NCBI GenBank assembly: GCA_023374045.1
Contig: CM041776.1
Location: 141,115,296 to 141,179,295 of the forward strand
Direction: 5' to 3'
DNA: 64,000 nt
DNA from: Limonium bicolor
Taxonomy: Eukaryota; Streptophyta; Magnoliopsida; Caryophyllales; Plumbaginaceae
In this document: in pieces, positions 24,532 through 39,400 of the stretch
How the letters are laid out: each line of letters begins with the position of its first letter
How positions within the stretch are numbered: position 1 is the stretch's first letter
Program-made: the position numbers and the translations under genes
Notes under the pieces: generated by a model
What the model saw: the letters and a program-made list of their open reading frames with translations, nothing else
Databases searched by the model: none
Told to the model about the DNA's origin: nothing

Positions 24532-27500
24532 TACATGCATACATGCTCTTATACACAATGTTACAATACACTACGCAAGACATACACACATACATACACT
24601 TCAGTACATACACGAAGTCCAACATACCATTCAATACATACTTACCTTTTTCCGAATTACACATACACAGGATACAGTTCTTGTTAGCTTCATTGGTCCA
24701 CCCGGGTTAATCGGGTGGAGATTATTCTTTTACTCGTTACTTCATACATATGCATACATACTCATACTCATACATACTTACGGATCCATACTTACTTACT
24801 CTTACTCTTACTCAAGTTAAGTCGTCGGGACCTCCGGCCCTGGGGACTACTCCGTCCCACCTCCGGGATTTACTTGACTCACCAATCCGGGATGCTACCC
24901 ATTTAAGGGATTTGGGCCGCAGACCAGTTTAAGAGTCAGGAATTGCAGCCAACCTCTTGTGACTCCGCATCCTCACGCGTGGCCGAAGCTATATCGGACT
25001 TCTACTCATTCCGGTTTACTTACTTAAGTTAGGAGTTAGGTAGTTAGGAATTAGCAGAAGTCAACATTCAAGCCACAATAATACAATACCTATATACCCT
25101 TACATACAAATACATTACAATATACAAGTACACTACAAAATACAATACACTTCATCATCATTCATATGTTTCATGAATTATACAAACTATTGTTCAAGAC
25201 AAATATCAAGAACAATGTAAACAAGCACAAGTAGGTGCAATATAGTCCGATTCATGCATTTATCTTATTAGGTGATCAAATAAGCACACAAATCGGGGTA
25301 ACCAGATTAGGATACAGGGCATGAAGAAATCATACCTTTCACCGTTGTACTTGTATCCCAACGTTCCTCCGGTGTTCACAAATCAAATCCTATTATATAT
25401 ACATACAGTGAATGATTAATCTATCTATCCTTAACTTAATCCGATTACTCTTACGTTTACTAATCCATACTTACTAAGTCTTGCATTACAATACTTACAT
25501 TTTATTTACTTACTCCTAATTACTTAACAATGGTTTACTTACCTATATATGCACATATGTATAGGTGGGTATACATATACATACATACATATACTAACCA
25601 TAGTCTTATAGTTTTTTTTTTTTAAGTTTTGACCCGACCGAACTTGCGACCGACCTTGCAAGTTCGGTCCAAGTCAGTAGGCTATCGGGTGAAAATTCCA
25701 GGGCCGACCGACCTTGCAAGTCCGGTCCCAAGGTCGGTCCATTCCAGTGAGTTACTCAACGGAAAATTTTAGCCCGACCGACCTTGCAAGTCCGGTCGCA
25801 AGGTCGGTCCATTCCAGTAGCTTACAAGACGGAAAATTTTAGCTCGACCGACCTTGCAAGTCCGGTCGCAAGGTCGGTCCATTCCAGTAAGTTACAAGAC
25901 GGAAAAATTTTGCGTCGACCGACCTTGCAAGTCCGGTCGCAAGGTCGGTCCATTCCAGTAGGTTACAGACGGGAGAATTTCTCTGGTCCGACCGAACTTG
26001 CAAGTCCGGTCGCAAGTTCGGTCCATTCCAGAAGTTTCCCGTATTTGTAAATCTGGGCTCGACCGACCTTGCAAGTTCGGTCCCAAGGTCGGTCCGGCCC
26101 AGTATTTGCATTTTTATTTCTGTTTTCAGTTCTATACTTTGCCCATTGTTTCTCCAATCTTTCTACATGTAATCCCACATGTTTAAACACTACCTAGGCC
26201 CTCCAAATTGCCTTAGTTCATCCACCAAACTCCTTACCAATCCATAATTCAACTTACACAATTCCATCACTTCCCTTCCACACTTACAAAGTTTTTCATC
26301 CTCCAATGCTACAGATTTTCGTTCCTACTTCCCCCATGCATATTCTCATCTCCTAATGCCATTTCCAAAACCTACAATGTATTATCTTACCCTCCAATTC
26401 ATTCCCAAGCCACTACAATACCTATACCCAAGTTCAACACTCTTGTCACCAATTCTTCCACACTAATTCTTCCTAACTTCTCCAATGTATCTCTATACAC
26501 TTTGTTACATATTTTGGGTTCTTATTTCCTCCATTACTTCCTCAACTAATGCTACTCCTAGTATCCCAAAATACATCCATTCACTTCCTAGTTACATCCC
26601 ATTAACAAATCATACCCAAATCTGTTACAAGCCACTAAACGCTCCCATTATACTCTCCACATACACCTAGTCACTACCTAGGTTGTTTTCTCATCTTGAA
26701 CACTTAAGTCCTCAAATTCCTAGATAAAATTTGACATAGTCTCCCCTATATTATTAACATTCTCCACATGGTTTCACTCACATTATTGATCCATACCACC
26801 TGTTCACAACCAATACCAATATACCCATTCTCGTATACAAAATACCACACTAAACAACCTTAATTTCCTGCACTCAAGCCTTAATTCCCATTTAGGTTTT
26901 AACAAGTTTTAAAATGCCTTTTAAGGTTTAAAACACTTGTTTTCTCCTACACATTACACTACCACTGCACTACCAATTTACAATACCAATTTTAACTTCT
27001 AAAAATCTGTTACATTACTCATTACCAAGCTACACAAGGAAAGAGTGCAATTACCTTCTTTCTCCTTCTAGTTTCCTTTCTTCCTCTTGCCTCTTCCTTC
27101 TCTCTCTACCGGTTATAGTACTTCACAAATCTAACATTATAACCCATTCACATACACATTTTAATACCAAGACTAACCCTTAGATTACATTAATGTTTTG
27201 AAGTAATTTCTAGGGTTTAGAAACATGTTACCTCCCAAGGGTGTAGATGAAGCTTATAGGAGCTTAAGAACAATGTTTTTACTCCTTCAAAGAAGCCAAA
27301 ATCGGCTGGGTACAAAAGGAACCAAACAAGGGTTTAGCTAAATTTTCGTTTTGCCCATAAGGCTAGAAAAAGATGAAGTTTTTAAGAATATTTTTACCTC
27401 ATTAGAACAAGGAGAACAAGGTGGTTCTAGTGGTAGTCTTGAAGATCCAAATGCTCCATACCCATGGAGATGAAAGTTGTTGTTTTGATTTTTGAAAAGA

Positions 27501-28346
27501 TAGGAATGTAGCTCTTGAGGAGAGGATTCCAATGGCACAAGTTTTGTAATTTTTGGAGGAGATTTGAGGGAGTTACAAGAGGAGAGAAGAGGGGTTTTGT
27601 GTGAGTTTTGCTAATTCTCCATGGCCATCGGTTTGGGAAGGAGAAAGGAGAAAGAGAGTGAGGGGGATGGGTATTACGTGAGAGAAGAGAATGGTAGAGG
27701 AGAGAGAGTGTGAGAGTGTGAGAGTAATAAGTAGAAAGTAGTAGTTTTATTACTTTTGTTGTTTTGTGAGTAAGGGGAAATTAATAGAGTGTGTAGAGAG
27801 TGTGAGGGGCCTCAAAAATCGGACCACACACAGCCCACTTGTGGGTTTTGAAATTTTATTTGCAATATTGGACACATAAGTTTTGATTATTTATGTTTCT
27901 ACCCCACAACTTCCCGTTTTTGACGGTTTTTACTAATTTCTCGTTTTATTGATTTTATTGGTTCTAAAGCTTCACTAATATTCATTAATGATTATTTAGT
28001 TGACCAAAATTGTTACGAGTCTATTTGACCCGCTTAAAGTCACGTTTTCGCGGTTACCTCGAAAAACGTGCTTTAAGGTTCGTTAGTGATTTTAATCCGT
28101 TTTCTTCGGGATTTGTTCCCATATATTATTTAGGTCTTGTTAAACCTTCAAAATCCATATAATACTCTAACGAGGTCTCATACCTCCTATGGTTATTTAA
28201 CGCTTATTTAGCGTTTTCCGCTTTTAAAGCGTTTCTTTATTTCTTTTGGATTTATTTTTCCTTACTAGTATTAATTGGGTACCATTAGGCCCTTAAATAC
28301 TTATGAGATTAATTTTAATCCCTATATTTAAGTTCGGGGTATTTCA
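24532..28346 (-). repeat. L3 3' LTR, left-truncated
   Basis: Starts within the LTR at ATGCATACATGCTCTTATAC, a motif found about 600-700 bp inside intact copies (near 4447 in L1 and 34583 in the L3 5' LTR), and ends GGGGTATTTCA. From there it is nearly identical to 34580-36405 plus 41304-42409. The truncation point abuts the L2 terminus exactly. Confidence 0.85.
25630..26110. repeat. Hairpin-unit array in L3 3' LTR (7 units)
   Basis: Seven units of about 70 bp with GACCGACCTTGC / GCAAGGTCGGTC arms around AAGTCCGGTC. The sixth unit (about 25985-26030) has GACCGAACTTGC paired with GCAAGTTCGGTC: both arms changed, pairing retained. The first unit is irregular. Copy number is one more than in the 5' LTR of the same element. 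Confidence 0.88.
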
Positions 28347-28361
28347 ATCTACCCCCCTTAG
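28347..28361 (-). other. Polypurine tract of L3
   Basis: The minus-strand AAGGGGGGTAGAT tract directly precedes the LTR start TGAAATACC. It marks the boundary of LTR and interior. Confidence 0.8.
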
Positions 28362-31300
28362 GAACTTTGTCCTCAAAGTTGTTCGAGGTTATAGGTTTAC
28401 AATGCTTACTCATTCTTACGTGTCTAATACCAAAGCCATACGTTCTTCCTCCTTACTAATCCCAAATCAGTTACTCAAGGTTTCTCCTTTCCATACCATA
28501 CCAATGTACAATAATTACTCTAATCCGCATTACTGCCGACCATCGGTTCCTCATTACCAAATTTATATATACATACAATGCAAGGCTATTCCCAAAGCAA
28601 TGCAATACACATTCCAATCCCGTAGGCGCTCAGGTCATCTAGACACGGGACTCCTCTATGTCCCGCCGCCCTTGGAATAGTACCACATACTACCTTACTA
28701 TCTTCTTCGGTACTCACTTCTAACACCTCCTCATTCTCCATACTAAAAGAAATTCTTCCACACTACCACTTAAAAATTTCTAAAACATACAACTCCATAT
28801 TCCAATTTATACTCATTACTTCTATCCTATGTGTGATTCTTGTGACCACTTGAGGGGAGCTTCAAGAATCATTCGACCCTGATGTGATCAGCATCAGTGT
28901 TGAACTATCTTTCCACCCCAATTTGTGTTCGGTTTCCCTTGATCTGATCAGGATCAAGTTCGACTTCCCACATCAGATTCAATCAAACAAATAATTTAAT
29001 TGTTTTCATTTTCTATCTTTTTACCCTTTCTAGTCGTAATTACGAATTCATACATCTCCAAAGGATGGAATCAGTCCATCAATCATCCTCACTCTACTTC
29101 CCAAATGCTTTACTCCGTGGTTCAATACCTAAATGCTCATTTCATCAACCTCCACTACTTCCATCCATTACTCACCATCATCTCCTATATTCTAACTAAG
29201 GAATACTACACTTATAAGATTTAGTTGACTTCAATTGTTTCAAATATTTTACTTGCGATTCCACTACTCATAAACTTCGTTCATCTACTACTCTCATTCA
29301 TTCCGTACTACTTCTTCAAAGGTTACAATACTTGTGGAGCTCCGTCCACTACTCATTACCTTTCTTTTACTAATACTCTAACATTGGTGATACAAGATGG
29401 GTATACTCCTCCTATGGTATTTGCATGTCTAATGCCTAATTACCATAATTACAGTGTGAATGAGTACTTATGTTTATTTAACATAGTATCAATCATCAAT
29501 TGGTTCTCATTTGTGCTATGCACATTATGGTTTATGTGTTTTATTCACAAAACTTACATTAAGCGGTTTTCGCTCTACCCCCTAAAAGGGATTACGCCCA
29601 CGTAATCTACCATATGTTATTATTGTTAAACACTGGTTTAATCAGTTTGGGTAAATGAAGCGTTTAGCTTCACTACGGTATACTATATATGCTCTGTCAA
29701 AGGGTCTTAACCATACCAATGGTTTAGTCTTTGCACCAAGAGTTCCTATATGAGTTTATTTAACTCATATGTAATTCGATTCTAGCCTAATCGGCTTCAA
29801 GGCATTACTAGCCATTGTATTATGCTCTCTAGGTACATTGATCTCCTAGCTAGGGCCCACTAGCTTCTGCTGCGCGACCCTGATAACTTGGGTTATTCAC
29901 CCTTCTTGTTATCCTTAATGTGCTATACATCACCTTCTCATCCGTCTATTATGGGAATGAGGTTTACTAAACAACTGCGGTATTCTTTTACCACGTTTGA
30001 ACTCAACGAGTTTGATTTATAACCAGCTTTCTGGTAATCTACTGCACATGCTATTTATGCTTCCACGATTATTCATTAAGCTCCTCCGACCTATTGTCGG
30101 GCGAGGTTAAGTCACTACTTAGTTGTAGTGCTTCCTCTGTTGTCACTAGCTTCTAAATCATACCAGTTCTCCTGGTTCGGTACAAGTGTCCTTTACTTGT
30201 ATGACCTTGCATTGATATGCGTCGTTCTAGTGACTTTCTTAAGTCTCCTTTCACCTTTTATTCCATTGGAATTCACCTCTGTGATTGTTAGTGTGTTTCG
30301 CACTCTTCGTGCTTCTTTGGCCTTAGGCCGCACGGTTTGTTGCTAAGCTTGCTTAATTGGCTTGTGCCATGTTTGTTGGTGAAAAGAAGGGTTTACTACG
30401 GTTTACATTCTCCATATCCCTAGCCATCCCATTAGATCATTAGTTGCACAAGTGCAATACCAAAACACTCAGTCATACAGAGTGCAGAGGCGTAAACGCT
30501 TGACAGTAAGTCACTTATGTGATAGGAAAGAATATTTTGTGTGTCATCTCATACTTATACTCCGTGTCATTATCTGTCACTTCCTATAGTGGTCGCTTGT
30601 TGCGCACCGTATTCTTACTCATTGTACAACATTGTTCTTACCGTCTCTGTTACTGTGGTAGCACCTTTACTCATTGCCATTGTCGTTGGCACCATTTCCT
30701 TATGGTGTGAATACACTAGGAGTTTCCTGTGTTTGTGTGTATGACGGTTGTCGTAGCATACGACAATCTTATTATCTTCCCAATGTGGAGATGTCTTATT
30801 CCACTTAGGTTTTATGTGTAGGTTAACTTACCCCACATTCTATCATCATTTGTGATACAATTTACCAAGTATCTTGGTTGACCAAGGATAAGGCAATTTA
30901 CCGGTTTACAAGCTCTCTTGAGCGTTGGTCATTCGTGGTGTGCAATGTGCACTCACATCGATTGTTTTTGACAATTACTGTCCTCCCAAAGCTGAGCATT
31001 GGTTTAGGCTCTGGCTGTGCAGTTTTGCTTGTATGTATATTACCAGGACATCCCACGAAACTTCAAGGGTTTTCTGGTCCCGTTCTCCAATTGAAGAGTA
31101 CTCTGTCATTGATGAATGAAAGTTCTTGTTCGAGGGGTTTGTCTCCACTCATAGGTCTAATGACAAGGTTTGCTATGTTGGTGTTTACACAATGGTCCAC
31201 TATATGTTTGGGTGTATATGGAGTATGCTTACTCCCTTAAGTCGTAATGGTTTGGAAATCTCGTTTCCTTATTCCATCGCCCCTTGGCAATATCTATTGC

Positions 31301-33988
31301 GTGGGCTTAATTGTTATATTAGATGGAAGCCTTTTCTAAGGGTTCACATCATCACCGCATTAGTGGTCTTTGGTTAAAGAGGGGTACCTTCCCTTGGGTT
31401 TCCCGTAGTGTTCAAGTGTGGACTAGGCCAATGTTGGCATTATCATGATTCTTATGCCCCTGTGCTACCATTGCTACAGAAGGCATGACGGTAATTAAGA
31501 ACTCCGTCTACTGTATACTAGGCTGATGCTCTAGTGACAGTGACATTGAGTTGGCCATTACTCCAAGCCACTCAGGATGTTGGGTTTGAATTTATGGTCC
31601 AGTTGTTGATTTCTTGTCGTATGAGGCAGTATTTCTTGCAAGTCTTGTTAGTAATGGTGTGGGTTTTGCAACCGTTTAAGGTTACACAACGCATCGGGTT
31701 TATGGCTTTAGAGCCATATTGCTGCAAGCTATGCTCGTTGCAAGCTGCTTATACATGTTTCCACTCCATGTATACCATCATAGGTTGGAGGTATTATTGG
31801 GCTCCATGGTAAGTCGTGGTATCACGCTTCCGTTCATAGGAGGCCTTTTTAAGGCAAATGGTATTAATAGGTGCCTCTCAGTATCTTAGGGCATTTCCTG
31901 TTAAGTGAAATCCCTTCGGTGTCCTAACCGAGTGTTCGTTTTAGCTCCCGTGCTCATATCATTACACTTGTTCCACTGTTGTTAATGCAGACACCCTTCA
32001 AGGATCGCTCCTGGGTGTTGGTAGTTGTGCCGTTACATCCGGCTAATGTTTATAACATGTGTTGTCCTCTATACCGTCTTATGGCATTGCATTAAGCTAT
32101 CTCCTTTCGGGTTATGACGTCTCCCGTCGTTGGGTAGACCGTTTATACTTGCTCCCAGTGCTTGAGACTAGGTTTAAATATCCTCTCCGATGATGGGTTG
32201 TGCTTCGTAGTAATCTTGTGATTGCTCTTGGGAATTCCGCCCGTTTGTTGAGTATTATTAGGTTCGTGTTAGGCATTCGCCTTAATGTGTTTAGGCTGGC
32301 CATCCCATCCAGCTGCCAGGTAATTGCTTGGATTATTTGAGACATATCCAATGTCTATACTTACTAGTATGCGCTCTTTGCACTTCCTAGTTCTTATTCC
32401 TCATCTCCAGATGGATTCTCTGAGTTCCTTGATACTTGATCGTCTGAGGTGTCCAGCTGTCCTGGTTTGAACTCACTCATGGTCCGTAGAACGGAGTTGA
32501 CTACTTCCCGTGTCGCACGCTACATGTATACATACGTGGGGTACCATATTGACACGTTACCACTTACCCAACTATATGTCGGGCCCGCAAGCTCCTTCGG
32601 AGTGCGGTTGTCCCACATCCCGTAACGGGTACACTCGTAGTGTTCGCCACACGCCTAGGTGAAGTATTCTATTGCCAACTCCTCTTGTATCATTCTATGA
32701 TACTCACCATAATCATGTTGGTTCGGTTTTAAAATCCAAGGTTTATAAAAGAAGGTTGTGGTTTTGAAAGGAAAATTTTGGGTTTTTAAAACAATGGTTC
32801 GGTGTTAAAAGAAATCTCTCATGGCATAGCCATGTTTGAGGTCTTGACCAAGTCTAGCCTCTCGCTGACTGGTATGTTCTAAATACAGTGGTCGGGCCGT
32901 TAGGCCTTTCCAAGGTTCCATTCCTTCAGTTTTAGGATGTTTATTCCTGTGGTTGTTTCGTTACGGTCACCGTACATTACTATGTACTTGTGACGTGTTA
33001 GTGTTCCTTTACATATCTCTGTCTTTACTGCACTTGCCTTGGCAAGTGCGTGGTATCGGTGGTTTTTGGATAATCCTATACCAATCTTGGTATGGCTTCT
33101 GCTTGTATTTAATAGTCTTGTTAACCTTTCCCTTGATCTTATTGATCTACAATTGGTATACTCGCTCCTTTAGGTAGCTTCTTGGTGGTCTAGACATGGC
33201 TGTCGTAGATCTGGGTACTCCTCCAATCCTTGGAGATTCCCGCTCTATTTGGTTTAGTGTCGTTCCTTGTGGCTCGTTCCCACACATCTGTGGCGGTCAC
33301 TGAGTCTTCCTTGTTTAGGCACTACTCTTGTAGTCCTATTGGATTATATCTCATGGTTGTTATTGTAGTTGTCTGAGCTATATTGGCCAGGTATTGCAAC
33401 CTTAGTGGCGTTGTAATTCTGGAGTTAACTGCTCCCGACTATATCCTTAGTCGGCTAGCATACCGTTAGTGGTATTATTCAAGTATTACTATCCCGTAGA
33501 CTTGTGTCTCGGGTTCCGTTACTGCTCCCTTTTTCATTCCGTTGCACAGTTAGTGCTTCTGTCCTGCTGTTGGTTGACTAGCTAGGTTTCGCGACTGCTA
33601 AGCACGTCGCCCCATGCTGTTGCATGTTGTAGCCTCCTCGTGGTTGGAGTGTCCATCCTACCGCTATTACGTGCGGTGTTGTGGTTCAACCGGGATCCAT
33701 CTTCGGGACTTCCAGTTCTTGGAATCTACCATGTCTCGGTTCTTGTTTACCGTGTGATTGCTTCACAACTGCCAGATCGGGTTTCCCCGAGTAAGAGAAG
33801 ACTTTTCTTCTCTCTGGCGTCCTTTCCCAAGTTATACAGTGGGGTTTGCGGCGGGCGGGACTGGTATTGTAGGTATCCGGTACTCACCGGTAGTTCCTAA
33901 CTAGCATATCTCTAATGCTAACACTCAGCCCTTAGCCCTAAGCTTCTAATTCCTAACTCGGTATTTCCTAAGCTCGGTATTTCCAGTC
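28362..33988 (-). other. L3 internal region, non-coding
   Basis: Collinear with L1 (8093-10293) at its left and with L2 over much of its length, but clearly diverged in sequence. It shows no gag or pol motifs. The stem-loop string is conserved in position, for example GAAGC-gttta-GCTTC near 29655 and CCGAC-ctatt-GTCGG near 30088, and it extends to about 33950. Open frames here (for example 30878-31240) have no recognisable family. Confidence 0.6.
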
Positions 33989-34016
33989 ATCAGAGCGATA
34001 CTTCGCTCTGATACCA
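33989..34016 (-). other. Primer-binding site (tRNA-iMet) of L3 inside a 9-bp hairpin
   Basis: The minus strand has TGGTATCAGAGC at 34016-34005. ATCAGAGCG (33989-33997) and CGCTCTGAT (34004-34012) pair perfectly around ATACTT, exactly as in L2. L4 keeps a nearly complete version with one base missing. Confidence 0.85.
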
Positions 34017-34021
34017 CTTTT

Positions 34022-36405
34022 TGTAACACCCCTACCATTAATACATGCTTACCGTCCAATCTCCTTACACATCAGATACACGCAGCGGTTACTTACTTAC
34101 ATACAATGGGTGATACAATGCCGTTAACCACCCACGTGGCTAACAAGGCTACTACTACTGCTTACAGCATCGGTCTGATGGACCGGAATCCCGAGTACTA
34201 CACATCTATAATACATACTCCATTCATCAATCAATTACAACAATGCTCCATTCAATACTTACTCCTCTTCAATCCATACAATACAATATACTTCACCGAG
34301 TCTACTAGGATCCTTATACATTTATAATGTCACTTCCAAGTTCATACATACTCTCTAGGAGTCTACATCTACCCATTTTCTCACAACTACTTACTTTCTA
34401 AGTACAAGGGTGTGCCTCCGGTCTCTTCCTTGACCATATTCGCTTCGGGTACCTGCACACTAAAAAATGTCCCCCAAGGGGTCAGCTTTCGCCGAGCATG
34501 ATAACCGCATACCCCGCGTACTAGTGAGGGTACGCCGACCACTTGGTCGAATACATGCGGTTCGTTTTCATACAAACATACATGCATACATGCTCTTATA
34601 CACAATGTTACAATACACTACGCAAGACATACACAATACATCACTTCAGTACATACACGAAGTCCAACATACCATTCAATACATACTTACCTTTTTCCGA
34701 ATTACACATACACAGGATACAGTTCTTGTTAGCTTCATTGGTCCACCCGGGTTAATCGGGTGGAGATTATTCTTTTACTCGTTACTTCATACATACACAT
34801 ACATACCCATACATACTTACGGATCCATACTTACTTACTCTTACTCTCACTCAAGTTAAGTCGTCGGGACCTCCGGCCCTGGGGACTACTCCGTCCCACC
34901 TCCGGGATTTACTTGACTCACCAATCCGGGATGCTACCCATTTAAGGGATTTGGGCCGCGGACCAATTTAAGAGTCAGGAATTGCAGCCAACCTCTTGTG
35001 ACTCCGCATCCTCATGCGTGGCCGAAGCTATATCGGACTTCTACTCATTCCGGTTTACTCACTTAAGTTAGGAGTTAGGTAGTTAGGAATTAGCAGAAGT
35101 CAACATTCAAGCCACAATAATACAATACCCATATACCCTTACATACAAATACATTACAATATACAAGTACACTACAAAATACAATACACTTCATCATCAT
35201 TCATATGTTTCATGAATTATACAAACTATTGTTCAAGACAAATATCAAGAACAATGTAAACAAGCACAAGTAGGTGCAATATAGTCCGATTCATGCATTT
35301 ATCTTATTAGGTGATCAAATAAGCACACAAATCGGGGTAACCAGATTAGGATACAGGGCATGAAGAAATCATACCTTTCACCGTTGTACTTGTATCCCAA
35401 CGTTCCTCCGGTGTTCACAAATCAAATCCTATTATATATACATACAGTGGAATGATTAATCTATCTATCCTTAACTTAATCCGATTACTCTTACGTTTAC
35501 TAATCCATACTTACTAAGTCTTGCATTACAATACTTACATTTTATTTACTTACTCCTAATTACTTAACAATGGTTTACTTACCTATATATGCACATATGT
35601 ATAGGTGGGTATACATATACATACATACATATACTAACCATAGTCTTATAGTTTTTTTTTTTAAGTTTTGACCCGACCGAACTTGCGACCGACCTTGCAA
35701 GTTCGGTCCAAGTCAGTAGGCTACATCGGGTGAAAATTCCAGGGCCGACCGACCTTGCAAGTCCGGTCGCAAGGTCGGTCCATTCCAGTAGCTTACAAGA
35801 CGGAAAATTTTAGCTCGACCAACCTTGCAAGTCCGGTCGCAAGGTCGGTCCATTCCAGTAAGTTACAAGACAAAAAATTTTGCGTCGACCGACCTTGTAA
35901 GTCCGGTCGCAAGGTCGGTCCATTCCAGTAGGTTACAGACGGGAGAATTTCTCTGGTCCGACCAAACTTGCAAGTCCGGTCGCAAGTTCGGTCCATTCCA
36001 GAAGCTTTCCCGTATTGTAAATCTGGGCTCGACCGACCTTGCAAGTTCGGTCCCAAGGTCGGTCCGGCCCCCAGTATTTGCATTTTTATTTCTGTTTTCA
36101 GTTTATACTTTGCTCATTGTTTCTCCAATCTTTCTACATGTAATCCCACATGTTTAAACACTACCTAGGCCCTCCAAATTGCCTTAGTTCATCCACCAAA
36201 CTCCTTACCAATCCATAATTCAACTTACACAATTCCATCACTTCTCTTCCACACTTACAACAGTTTTTCATCCTCCAATGCTACAGATTTTCGTTCCTAC
36301 TCCCCCATGCATATTCTCATCTCCTAATGCCATTTCCCAAAACCTACAATGTATTATCTTACCCTCCAATTCATTCCCAAGCCACTACAATACCTATACC
36401 CAAGT
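34022..36405 (-). repeat. L3 5' LTR, first segment
   Basis: Begins TGTAACACC on the plus strand and runs to the CAAGT target site (36401-36405) of an inserted solo LTR. It carries the GGTACCTGCACACT and CCCCAAGGGG hairpin motifs near 34447-34480 and a hairpin-unit array at 35665-36085. Confidence 0.88.
35665..36085. repeat. Hairpin-unit array in L3 5' LTR (6 units)
   Basis: Six units, one fewer than in the 3' LTR of this element. Arms are GACCGACCTTGC / GCAAGGTCGGTC with some single-arm mismatches (GACCAACC, CTTGTAAG). The fifth unit carries the alternative ACTTGC / GCAAGT pairing, as in the sibling array. Confidence 0.85.
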
Positions 36406-39400
36406 TGAAATACCCCAAATCAATTAAAATTAATGTAAAAACCCATTATTTAATGGAAAATAATCCTATTTATAAATCATTTCACATACGCATGCAAACC
36501 CATGCATGAGAACGTTACGTAAAAACAGTCGTTTCTCCATAAACGCTAAACGCCTTAGAAGCATATGGTCAAACATGACCTTGTATGACCGTCTAATATT
36601 CAAACCAAATGATCATACAACTATTATATGAATATATAAACATATTCCCTAAGCTATATTCAGTCAAAAACACAAAACGCGCGGGAGTGCTCACGCACGT
36701 CCCTTAAAGCACGAAAAGTCCGAGGAGTGCCGAGGTGGCACGAACTCCTATAAAATTAATTCCTAGAGTTCCTAACATCAATATTAACTATTCTAAAGAG
36801 AACCCACGAAGTGGTTTCTCAAAATTCAACAAAAACCACAGGAGGATTTCTTAGCGCTCCTTTTTGCCCGGGAGTGTCCCGATGGCCCGTAAATTATGAC
36901 ATGGGTTAATGTAACCCCATATGACTCAATGTAACATCTTAATATATGTTTATTTACTATAATAAGCGTTTACAAACACTTGGAACTCATAAAAACAATT
37001 TGGTTCCCAAAGATTTCCTTAGAGCACAAAACACACCTTCGGGTGTCACGAAAACGCGTTTTACGCAATTGCCTTGTAGTTTTTGACATGCCACTAATTG
37101 GTAATATTAAATAGGGTTAAAATTACCTTCTAAATCAGTTGGAGAGACTAGTCAACAAGGCTCTCTATAGGGGCCGAAGTAGGCCCAAAAACTAGTATAA
37201 AATTTGCATTTAAAGTTTATAAAAGGCGTAGAACATGGTGACTCACCTTCCCATGTGTTATATTACTTAATTTCAAAGTATGTAGGTCTCATTTGACCAC
37301 CAAGCTGTCGAAATTATGCATTGGAATAAGGCCATGTGAGCTAGGAAGAAAACAAAATGCAAAAAGGTAAAAAGTAGATCTAGATTCCACCTTTTGATTT
37401 CTTTTCTCCATGTGACCTTCCTTTGCTCTTCCTTGGCTCTTCAATGTCGATTGAGACACCTCATTTGACCCCTTGAATTCGTTCATCTACAAGAGGAGAA
37501 GAAGACAAGCACAAAACATAGAAAAATCAAAAGAATATACCTTACCTAACTTACCTTGTCTTCTAGCTCCCATTATTTTCTCCATCTTGCCTTGTCACCC
37601 ACATGTCCGAAATTATGCAGATAACATGGGCATTTATTGAGCCAATAACCCATGGAATAAACTAAGGAAAAGAATAGTCATTTGACATTAAAAATTGACA
37701 AAACAAAAATCAATTCCAAATTGCATTCTCTTACCTTATACGTGAGTTTAGTCTCATTTCCCTCCTTGCACTCTTCATCAACGAATTGGTAAGGCTCCCT
37801 CCTCTCTCTTCTTGCTTCATCTTCTTCCTTTGAAGCTCTTAAGTCCATTAATGGAGTTTTAACTTCTATCTTCATCTTTAAGGTAATTTCCTAGCATCTC
37901 TTGTCAAGCCTTGAAGCAAAACTCTTCCTAGCACATCAATAAGCATTCGGCATCAATTAGTTCTCCAAGGAGGTTGTCCAAACCAACATTAATCCAAGGA
38001 GCATTTCAAGGTTATCTTAAGGTAGTTTTAATGCTTGAAAATCCTTAAAGCACATTTTTATGTGTAACCAAGTTCTACTTCTTCTAAGGTTTCTTTCTTC
38101 TTCATTTTCATGAAGGAAACTTTGTTCTTCATCTACCTTAGGAGTGCCGAATTTATAAGGAGAAAAAGTCTAAGGTAAATTCTTGTAAAACTACTTACAA
38201 ATCTACTTAAGATCTTTATTGAAGATCTAACTCCTAAACACCTTCACCACTTGCATATAACCGAAGCGGAGCATCAATATTACCTTGGAGAAAGCTTGGA
38301 GATTCAAGAAGAGTTCAAGCACTTAACCACCTTTGTTAAGAAGTAAGTTTACTAAGTAAATCTTTATGTTATAAGCTTTGTTAAGCTTCTAAAAATTATA
38401 CAAAAATTATGTACATCTCCTAGGTTTATTAAGACCGAAACTATATGGTATTATATGCCAAAAATACAATCTATAACTTATATAGAAAATATTTACCTTA
38501 AGACACATTTTTGTGTCACAAAATTTATTTATGTTACATATAAAATCAAGCCGAATTATCAAGGGTACAAATACTTTATTTTGAGCTAAGAATTTATATA
38601 AGACATTACAATAATTTATACATGAGTTATATGACTCCTATGAATTTATGTATATTTATTATGACATATAAATCCACTTTTATATACTATATGGTAGCTA
38701 TATAATTATGGCCGAATTGCCTAAGTGAAAAATATATTTTTATGAGCTACTTATGTGTATAAACTTATACTATAAAGTTTGGTGAGTTAAAAATATTTTA
38801 TTAGTGCTTAAATGGCTAATTAATTAAGTTATGTGGCTTAAATGTAATTTTTACAAAGATTGGTGAGTTTAATATGAAAACCGAGAGTTAAAGGGGTTTT
38901 GGTGAATTATGATATAATATAAGCTTAGGAATTAAGTTTATGAATTTTAGATAATTTAAACAAGTGTTAAAGTAACACTTTATAAAGTTTTGGGCTATTA
39001 TGTAATTTATAAAAATTGTTATGAAAGTTTGGAACTTATTAGTGGGCAAATTCATAATTAAGAGAATTATTAGGTTCACTCTCGAAATTTTGAGGAATTA
39101 AATATTTAGACTATAGTTTATAAGTTTTATTAAAACTATTATAAAGTTTTGGGATGAAAATGTAATTAAGGAAGAATAAATGACAAAGCCGAATTACCTT
39201 GGGGTTAGTTTGGTAATTTAAGAATTTATATATATATATTCGGCATTTATGGAGAATTAAAATTAAAACTATAGTTTACATGACATTATGTAAAGGTTAT
39301 AAGATTTTGTGGTTAGATTGTAATTATAAGAAATAAATTATTAAGGCCGAGAATTTAAGGGGCTAAGTTGTAATTTTTGAAAGTTATAATATTTAAAAGC

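Noticed and set aside
25630..26110. Regular repeats with spacers resembling a CRISPR array
   Set aside because: The context is a plant LTR. Spacers are near-identical rather than unique, there are no cas genes, and the same array occurs in sister LTRs.
33989..34016. tRNA gene at the CAGAGCG...CGCTCTG hairpins
   Set aside because: Only the 12-nt primer complement to tRNA-Met and a hairpin are present. No cloverleaf, A box or B box is visible.
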